From: Candidatus Bathyarchaeota archaeon
GTDB taxonomy: Archaea; Thermoproteota; Bathyarchaeia; TCS64
Length of the DNA: 6,510 nt
Direction: 5' to 3'
NCBI GenBank assembly: GCA_030613835.1
Contig: JAUWLH010000087.1
Coordinates: 1 to 6,510 of the forward strand
Under the pieces are notes generated by a model. It did not search any database. It had not been told where the DNA came from and saw only the letters and a program-made list of their open reading frames with translations. Shown here in pieces: positions 1-5,378 of this stretch; the first letter of the stretch is position 1, and every line of letters begins with the position of its first letter. A program made the translations under genes and the position numbers.

Positions 1-21
1 CTCAAGGAGGCAGCACAGTGA
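1..21 (+). CDS. Possible 3' end of an upstream CDS (last six codons and stop)
   Basis: Reading from base 1 gives six sense codons (L-K-E-A-A-Q) and a TGA at 19-21. This stop overlaps the GTG start of the next gene in a GTGA arrangement, the same kind of coupling seen at the next junction (ATGA at 1720). The stretch is far too short to identify. By analogy with Fhc/Fwd operons, subunit B would be a natural candidate, but that is inference only. The other two frames are also open here, so the assignment rests on the overlap pattern alone. Confidence 0.35.
   Translation, partial: LKEAAQ
4..10 (+). promoter_or_regulatory. Shine-Dalgarno site for fwdA
   Basis: AAGGAGG at 4-10 lies seven bases before the GTG at 18. 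It is a near-perfect anti-16S match and supports GTG 18 as the real start. The site lies inside the putative end of the upstream gene, as expected for translationally coupled operon genes. Confidence 0.7.
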
Positions 22-1723
22 AGGACATAATCATAAAGAACGGCTACGTTTTCGACCCACTAAGCGGGATTGACGGAGAGGTAATGGACATCTCTCTGAG
101 AAAAGGTAGGATCGTCGAATCAGTCAAGGAGAAGAACGCCAATGTGATCGATGCCTCGGGGAAGATAGTCATGCCCGGTGGAGTGGACATTCACAGCCAT
201 ATCGCGGGGAGCAAGATCAACATCGGCCGCCTCATGAGGCCGGAGGACCATAGAAAGGACGTTGTCAGGAAGAGCATTGTCACGAGAAGCGGCGTAGGTT
301 ACAGTTGTCCGTCCACCTTCGTTACAGGTTACAGGTACGCCAAGATGGGGTACACCAGCGTCATGGAGGCCGCGATGCCTCCTATTGGTGCGAGGCACGT
401 CCACGAGGAGCTTAACGATACCCCTATCATCGACAAGGCGGCGTTCCCCCTACTAGGGAACAACTACTTCGTCATGAAGTACGTCAGGGATGGAGACTTT
501 GATAAACTCAAGGCATTCATGGCTTGGCTGCTGCGAGCTACAAGGGGCTACGCAGTGAAGATAGTCAACCCAGGGGGGGTTATGAACTGGAAATGGGGAG
601 AAACGTCTTCGGACTGGACGGAAAGGTCGAGGACTATGATATTACCCCCCGGCAGATAGTTACCGCCCTCGCTAGGGCAAACGAGGAGCTTGAGCTACCC
701 CATACGATCCACTTGCACTGTAACAACCTCGGGATGCCGGGAAACTACAAGACAACGGTCGAGACCATGGAGGTGGCCAAGAAGATCAAGCCCAAAGACG
801 GCAGGAAGACGACTATCCATGTGGTGCACTGTCAGTTCAATGCCCTCGCAGGTGATAACTGGATGAACGTAAAGTCAGGGGCACCGCACATCGCAAAGTA
901 CGTGAACGCGAACGAGCATGTTACACTAGACTTGGGTCAACTGATCTTCACAGATACCACGACCATGACAGGGGACGGCCCATGGCAGTTCGCCCTCTGG
1001 AACATGACAGGAAACAAGTGGGTCAACAGTGACGTTGAGATGGAGGCGGGCGCGGGAGTCGTGCCATACACGTTCAAGAAGAACAACCCAGCCAACACTG
1101 TTCAGTGGGGAATAGGCCTGGAGCTGGCCCTGATGATCAAGGACCCGTGGAAGGTCTACATGACCACGGACCACCCCAACGGGGGGCCGTTCATTTACTA
1201 TCCCAAGGTAATGGCTTGGCTCATGAGCAGGCAGGCGCGAACCGACACCATGCGTGAGCTCAACAAGGCGGTCCTCAAGCGCACGGGGCTCGCAAGTAAC
1301 TACCGCGAGTACACATTCAACGAGTTAGCGGTGGTCACAAGGGCGGGTACGGCCCAGGCGCTCGGGTTAAAGGACAAGGGGCATCTCGGAGTTGGGGCGG
1401 ACGCGGACCTGGCTATCTATGAGCTTGATCCCACGGAGTGGAGACCAAGCAAGTACAAGGAGCTTGAGAAGGCGTTTGCCAAGGCAGCTTACACGATAAA
1501 AGGCGGACAGGTCGTCGTGAAGGACGGCGAAGTAACTGCTACGCCCATGGGTGCAACTCACTGGGTAGACGCCAAGATCCCTGACGCGATCGAGAAAGAC
1601 CTCATGAAGGACCTGGAGAAGGAATTCAAACAATACTACACGATAAGCCTGCGCAACTACCCGGTAGAGGACGAGTACCTACCGGTTCAAAAGGTGCACA
1701 AAGCGGGAGGTAAATGGAAATGA
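18..1723 (+). CDS. fwdA: Formylmethanofuran dehydrogenase / formyltransferase-hydrolase subunit A, interrupted by a -1 frameshift
   Basis: This is the amidohydrolase-fold subunit that makes or hydrolyses N-formylmethanofuran using a dinuclear metal site. The gene is in two frames: 18-599 in the first, then from 599 in the -1 frame to the stop at 1721-1723. Joined there, the product is about 568 residues, the usual length for FwdA/FhcA (about 550-570). Visible metal-site candidates are HSH at 59-61, Lys181 (AVKIVNPGG, the probable carboxylated lysine), HLHCNN around 232-237 and Asp385 in TTDHPNGGPF. The metal-ligand roles come from the known FwdA structure; the motifs are seen here. The first frame carries NPGGVMNWKWG, and the second resumes directly with RNVFGLDG, so no conserved sequence is lost. 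The unshifted first frame runs into TAG at 657-659 after 213 residues. The cause may be a sequencing or assembly error in GGGG, a real mutation or recoding. Subunit identity is secure; whether the partner is Fwd/Fmd (redox) or Fhc (hydrolase) is not decided here. Confidence 0.9.
594..602 (+). other. Frameshift point in fwdA (apparent one-base deletion in a G run)
   Basis: The first frame reads TGG GGA GAA and then non-homologous residues (ETSSDWTERSR) up to TAG at 657. The -1 frame from 599 reads AGA AAC GTC and continues the family sequence to the true C-terminus. Adding one G to the four-G run at 595-598 would give TGG GGG AGA AAC, an uninterrupted W-G-R-N-V. This places the event within a few bases. 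A seven-G run at 573-579 lies just upstream, but a shift there would replace the NWKWG segment with GYELEMG, which fits the family less well. Confidence 0.85.
1705..1710 (+). promoter_or_regulatory. Shine-Dalgarno site that decides the ftr start
   Basis: GGGAGG at 1705-1710 is nine bases from the ATG at 1720 but only three from the in-frame ATG at 1714. Spacing therefore favours 1720, which also makes an ATGA overlap with the fwdA stop. Confidence 0.65.
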
Positions 1724-2646
1724 GCTTCGAAGTTAACGGCGTCCAGGTTGAGGACACATTCGCCGAGGGCTTCTCCATGTGGGGAAGCAGGCTGATAATC
1801 ACGGCAGCAACCCAGAAATGGGCGAACATCGCGGCTACGTCCATGTCGGGCTACGCGACGAGTGTCATAGCATGTGACTGTGAGGCAGCGATCGAGAGGG
1901 AAATTCCACAGGAGGAAACACCGGACGGGAGACCAGGAACCGCGGTGATGATCTACGGTTTTTCGAAGAAAAAGCTCGCGGCATCCATGCTGAGCAGGCT
2001 AGGACAATGCGTTTTAACATGCCCCAGCACGGCCGTGTTCAATGGTTTACCGGAGAAGGAATCCGACACAATGCTGGACATCGGTAAGAGCATCCGTTTC
2101 TTCGGGGATGGATACCAGGTGAAGATGCGGATGGGCGATGGCTGGCAACACAGAAAACGCTATTGGAGGATACCGGTCATGGAGGGCGAGTTCCTCATCG
2201 AGGAAAAGATTGGAGCAAAGAAAGCGGTCGCCGGTGGAAACCTGCTGATTATGGGTGAAAATGAGGACATCACGCTAAAGGCGTCCGAGGCGGCCATTGA
2301 CGCGATCCATAAGGTGTCAGGAGTAGTCACACCGTTCCCCGGTGGATTGTGCAGGAGCGGAAGCAAAGTTGGGTCGAAATACGCTTTCCTAAAGGCAAGT
2401 ACGAACACGCCTTTCTGCCCCGCGATAAAGCACAGCTTAAAGGACAGCAAGGTACCTGACGGGATTAACTCGGTGCTTGAGGTTGTCATCAACGGATTCG
2501 ACCAGGCCTCAGTGATGAAGGCCATGGGGGTCGGTGTGAAAGCCGCCACGGAGTTTGATGGCATTAAGTGGATTACGGCTGTCAACTTTGACGGCAAACT
2601 TGGGAAATATCAGATGAGTTTGAAGGAGAGTGTGGAGAGTGCCTGA
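1720..2646 (+). CDS. ftr: Formylmethanofuran:tetrahydromethanopterin N-formyltransferase (Ftr/FhcD)
   Basis: Ftr is a soluble enzyme that transfers the formyl group between N-formylmethanofuran and N5 of tetrahydromethanopterin. The product is 308 residues; family members are usually about 295-310. The N-terminus (FEVNGVQVEDTFAEGF) matches the family start, and the motifs run in order: ETPDGRPG (66-73), GQCVLTCP (95-102), RFFGDGYQ (126-133), YWRIPVMEGEF (148-158), PFPGG (205-209), RSGSKVGSKY (212-221), and a C-terminal NFDGKLGKYQ. ATG 1720 is preferred over ATG 1714 on Shine-Dalgarno spacing. The gene overlaps the fwdA stop and the fwdC start, so the three are probably translated together. 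Several motifs (CDCEAAIER, QCVLTCPSTAVF, RSGSKVGSKY) recall bacterial FhcD or archaeal second-copy Ftr more than the classical methanogen Ftr. That comparison is from memory. Identity is very secure. Confidence 0.96.
   Translation: MSFEVNGVQVEDTFAEGFSMWGSRLIITAATQKWANIAATSMSGYATSVIACDCEAAIEREIPQEETPDGRPGTAVMIYGFSKKKLAASMLSRLGQCVLTCPSTAVFNGLPEKESDTMLDIGKSIRFFGDGYQVKMRMGDGWQHRKRYWRIPVMEGEFLIEEKIGAKKAVAGGNLLIMGENEDITLKASEAAIDAIHKVSGVVTPFPGGLCRSGSKVGSKYAFLKASTNTPFCPAIKHSLKDSKVPDGINSVLEVVINGFDQASVMKAMGVGVKAATEFDGIKWITAVNFDGKLGKYQMSLKESVESA
2623..2628 (+). promoter_or_regulatory. Shine-Dalgarno site that decides the fwdC start
   Basis: AAGGAG at 2623-2628 lies ten bases before GTG 2639 but only one base before the longer in-frame GTG at 2630. 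This favours 2639. A weaker GGAG at 2634-2637 could instead serve the TTG at 2648. Confidence 0.55.
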
Positions 2647-3487
2647 GTTGAAGAAAATAGTTCTAACCCCAAGGGGTTTTAGTAGGATTCCCATCGAGGC
2701 GGACGTAATCTCACCTGATAACTTTGCGGGCAAGACGATTTCAAAGATCAGGGAGATGGAGATCTACTACGGTAACAAGGTCTACCCCATGAAGGAATAT
2801 ATCCACGCACAGGGCAAGATCGCCGAGAACCCCGAGAAGCAGCTGATTGTGATAGACGGAGACGCCAGTCACATCAAACACATAGGGGAAGGGATGACCG
2901 CAGGCCGCATTGTCATCCAAGGAGACGCCGGGATGCACACGGGTGCCCAGATGAGCGGTGGAGACATTACAATAACTGGAAATGTCAGTGACTGGTGTGG
3001 TGCCGAGATGAAGGGAGGGCTCATCAGGGTCCTCGGGAACGCCGGTAACCTAGTTGGTGCTGCTTACAGGGGTAGCGCGGAGGGCATGACAGGGGGATGT
3101 GTCTTGGTTAACGGTAACGCAGGGTCTGAGATCGGCTCGTTCATGAGACGAGGAATGATCGTCGTAACCGGAGATACGGGGCCATTCACCGGAGTCCACA
3201 TGAATGGAGGAGAGATACTAATCTTCGGAAAGACCGGGAAGAGAATGGGAGCCCAAGCCAAAGGGAATGGAGGCTTCATAGCGTGCTTTGGTAGCGTTGA
3301 TGAGCTGCTCCCGACTTACAGGTACGACACCACCTTTACCCCCACCTTCATGAGACTGTACATCAGGCTGCTATCGGATAACCTAGGCATAAACACGGCA
3401 CAGTACTTGGACAAGCCAATGAGACGATACAGAGGCGACCTAGCTGTAGGCGGAAACGCCGAGATACTGGTACTGGAGAAGGCGTAG
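2639..3487 (+). CDS. fwdC: Formylmethanofuran dehydrogenase / formyltransferase-hydrolase subunit C (beta-helix subunit)
   Basis: Subunit C packs against subunit A in Fwd/Fmd and Fhc complexes and is homologous to the C-terminal domain of glutamate synthase large subunit (GXGXG domain). From GTG 2639 the product is 282 residues; the family is usually about 260-280. After a non-repetitive N-terminus, residues about 68-220 show the glycine-rich right-handed beta-helix repeat, with units such as GMHTGAQMSGGDITITG, WCGAEMKGGLIRVLG and GPFTGVHMNGGEILIFG spaced by roughly 19-20 residues. A short helical tail follows. The start overlaps the ftr stop by eight bases (GTGCCTGA). GTG 2630 would add three residues but lacks proper Shine-Dalgarno spacing. 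The family is secure; whether it is FwdC, FmdC or FhcC depends on the unseen B subunit. Confidence 0.93.
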   Translation: MPELKKIVLTPRGFSRIPIEADVISPDNFAGKTISKIREMEIYYGNKVYPMKEYIHAQGKIAENPEKQLIVIDGDASHIKHIGEGMTAGRIVIQGDAGMHTGAQMSGGDITITGNVSDWCGAEMKGGLIRVLGNAGNLVGAAYRGSAEGMTGGCVLVNGNAGSEIGSFMRRGMIVVTGDTGPFTGVHMNGGEILIFGKTGKRMGAQAKGNGGFIACFGSVDELLPTYRYDTTFTPTFMRLYIRLLSDNLGINTAQYLDKPMRRYRGDLAVGGNAEILVLEKA

Positions 3488-3491
3488 GTAC

Positions 3492-4364
3492 GTGAAGGTA
3501 GGCATCATCGGCTCAGACAGGAAAGAATGGCATATTTCCCGGCTCCTAAAGGGTTTTGAGAAAAGGGGAGCGGAGGCGTACCTCCTCCCCGTCACGAAAC
3601 TACTTGCGAGGATCGGTGGGACACCCAGATTCTCGGTTAGGGGCTTCGGGGTCGATGATTATGATGCAGTAATTGTCAGGAGGGTACCCGGTGGGACCGC
3701 TGAGCAGGTCTTCTATCGAATGGACGCCCTTAGGCGTATTGAGGACATGGGAGTCAAGGTCATCAACCCAGCTAGGGGCATAGAGAAGGCCGTGGACAAG
3801 TACTACACCTCTGCGCTTCTTGAGGAAGCGGGGATCAATACCCCGCGAACCATCGTCACCGAAAGCTTCAGCGAGGCAATGAGGGCATTCAAGGAGCTAG
3901 GAGGAGACGTGGTGGTGAAGCCACTGTTTGGTTCACTCGGCATGGGGATCACAAGGATAACCAACGAGGATGTGGCATACCGCGTCTTCCGGGCGCTGGA
4001 GATGACCAAGAGCGTCTATTATCTACAAGAGTTCATTCCCCACGGGGGAAGGGACATCAGGGTCTTCATCATTGGGGATCAGGTGATCGCATCGATGCAG
4101 AGGGTCTCCGATGACTGGAAGACCAATATCAGCAGCGGCGGAAAAGCTGCCCCGTATTCTCCCAGCGAAAAGGCGGTAGAGATGAGCCTGAAGGCAACGG
4201 AGAAACTTGGGCTAACGTACACTGGCGTGGACATCATCGAGACCGAGGATGAAGCCTATGTTATTGAACTCAACAGCACACCCGGCTGGGAGGGCCTCCA
4301 ATCGGTCACGGACCTTGACATAACCGAGGCTCTAATAGACCACGTGATGACTAAACTCATGTAG
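3492..4364 (+). CDS. RimK-type ATP-grasp amino-acid ligase, probably acting on a C1 cofactor (MptN/CofF-like)
   Basis: The product is 290 residues, starts at GTG 3492 and follows fwdC after four bases. ATP-grasp ligases of this type form an acyl-phosphate and add an amino acid, typically glutamate, to a carboxylate. Visible features are an N-terminal pre-ATP-grasp region (1-95), the linker segment with DKYYTSALLEEAGINTPRT (102-120), the phosphate-binding VKPLFGSLGMGITRI (142-155), the hinge YLQEFIP (177-183), RDIRVFIIG (187-195), and the Mg-binding IELNSTPGWEG (258-268). The closest remembered relatives are archaeal MptN (tetrahydromethanopterin:glutamate ligase), CofF (F420 ligase) and RimK-like genes in bacterial H4MPT gene clusters. 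Context points to a pterin or furan cofactor as substrate; this is inference. Lysine/arginine biosynthesis (LysX/ArgX) or ribosomal S6 modification are less likely here. No convincing Shine-Dalgarno site precedes the start, so translation may be coupled to fwdC. Confidence 0.85.
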   Translation: MKVGIIGSDRKEWHISRLLKGFEKRGAEAYLLPVTKLLARIGGTPRFSVRGFGVDDYDAVIVRRVPGGTAEQVFYRMDALRRIEDMGVKVINPARGIEKAVDKYYTSALLEEAGINTPRTIVTESFSEAMRAFKELGGDVVVKPLFGSLGMGITRITNEDVAYRVFRALEMTKSVYYLQEFIPHGGRDIRVFIIGDQVIASMQRVSDDWKTNISSGGKAAPYSPSEKAVEMSLKATEKLGLTYTGVDIIETEDEAYVIELNSTPGWEGLQSVTDLDITEALIDHVMTKLM

Positions 4365-4375
4365 GGTTGTACGCC

Positions 4376-5377
4376 GTGAAGCCGAAGGACAGGGATTTCA
4401 TCCAGACAGTGGACGATCACCTGTTCTGCGTTGTCGGGTACCTCCACCCTCCAGACGGCTACACAGCATACCTCAAGTACGTGCCATCACCCGACGGTAA
4501 ATGGGAGAAGGACGGACAGAGGTACAGCAGGACGCTTCCCTTCTACCATGTGAGCCAGGTCGAGAACACTTACAGGTACCTCAAGGAGAAATACCCACAA
4601 TACCTGTTCGATTGCCCTGTTCGAAACATAACGATCTCATGGGTGCCCAAGAGCCACGTGAAGCAGTACCACTACCCGAGGGAGAAACTCAGAGAGATCA
4701 TGTCAAGGGGAGCAAATGACTCCCTTGAGCGAAAACTTCTTGACCTCTCCACAGTCATTGAGGAAAAGGCTGGAATAAAAAACAGTCTAGGAGTGACAGG
4801 AAGCATCCTAACGGGGACCCACAACCCATCATTCAGCGACATCGACCTCACGGTCCACGGGTATGATGCGTCCAGGAAGCTCATTGAAGCCTTAAGGGAT
4901 CTGAAAGAAGAGGCAGCCCTCGTGAAACCGGTTACGCCCGAGGAAAAAGAGGGTTGGGTAAGGAACAGAGCTGAGAGGTTCCCGCTTAGCATCGATGATC
5001 TGAGGAAAATCGCCGAGAAAAGGTGGAATTATGGATATTTTGAGGGTACATATTTCTCGGTCCACCCGACAAGAACCGATGAAGAGATAACCGAGGACTA
5101 TGGCGATAACACGTACCACAGAAAAAAAATCGTGGAGGGCACCGCGCCTGTCAGCGATAACGGGGACTCCATTTACCTTCCCGCTGTTTACGGGGTTGAG
5201 GACTCAGATGAGGTCTCTGAGGTCGTATCTTTCGAGGGTTTATACGGGAGCCTATTCGAGGTAGGGGATAGAGTCCGGTTCAAAGGTGTCCTTGAAGAAA
5301 TAAGGGGTAAAGACCCCCGCCACCGGGTGTTAGTAGGGGGCGCAGGCTCCCCTGACGGTTACATAAAATGGGTTTGA
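4376..5377 (+). CDS. Nucleotidyltransferase-fold protein of unknown function (archaeal, COG1665-like)
   Basis: The product is 333 residues from GTG 4376; TTG 4367 would add three. GTG is preferred because MKPKDRDFI looks like a natural family N-terminus, but neither start has a clear Shine-Dalgarno site. Residues 1-100 form an N-terminal domain (FCVVGYLHPPDGY, AYLKYVPSPDG). The centre has a classic nucleotidyltransferase signature, GSILTGT (142-148) followed by SDIDLTVHG (154-162), giving the GS...DxD metal-binding pattern. A third carboxylate is not obvious; FEGTYFSVHP (222-231) is where it might lie. The last 50 residues (FEVGDRVRFKGVLEEI, then VLVGGAGSPDGYIKW) look like a small beta-rich, possibly OB-like domain. 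I believe this matches a predicted archaeal nucleotidyltransferase group (COG1665), from memory. The substrate is unknown. The gene closely follows the ATP-grasp gene and ends the operon. Confidence 0.8.
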   Translation: MKPKDRDFIQTVDDHLFCVVGYLHPPDGYTAYLKYVPSPDGKWEKDGQRYSRTLPFYHVSQVENTYRYLKEKYPQYLFDCPVRNITISWVPKSHVKQYHYPREKLREIMSRGANDSLERKLLDLSTVIEEKAGIKNSLGVTGSILTGTHNPSFSDIDLTVHGYDASRKLIEALRDLKEEAALVKPVTPEEKEGWVRNRAERFPLSIDDLRKIAEKRWNYGYFEGTYFSVHPTRTDEEITEDYGDNTYHRKKIVEGTAPVSDNGDSIYLPAVYGVEDSDEVSEVVSFEGLYGSLFEVGDRVRFKGVLEEIRGKDPRHRVLVGGAGSPDGYIKWV

Positions 5378-5378
5378 T

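Noticed and set aside
524..1723. A separate 399-residue gene starting at TTG 524
   Set aside because: Its first 25 residues do not resemble the family and overlap the coding sequence of the first fwdA frame. Homology begins exactly where the first frame ends, so this is the second half of a frameshifted gene.
2160..2597. Minus-strand open frame of 145 residues
   Set aside because: It lies entirely inside ftr, whose reading frame is unambiguous. It has no recognisable domain or ribosome-binding site and is a shadow frame.
2930..3290. Possible DNA tandem repeat in fwdC
   Set aside because: The periodicity is at protein level, from the glycine-rich beta-helix turns. The nucleotide copies are too diverged to be a tandem repeat.
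4672..4992. Minus-strand open frame of 106 residues opposite the nucleotidyltransferase gene
   Set aside because: The opposite strand encodes the conserved GS...DxD motif here, and the antisense product shows no domain.
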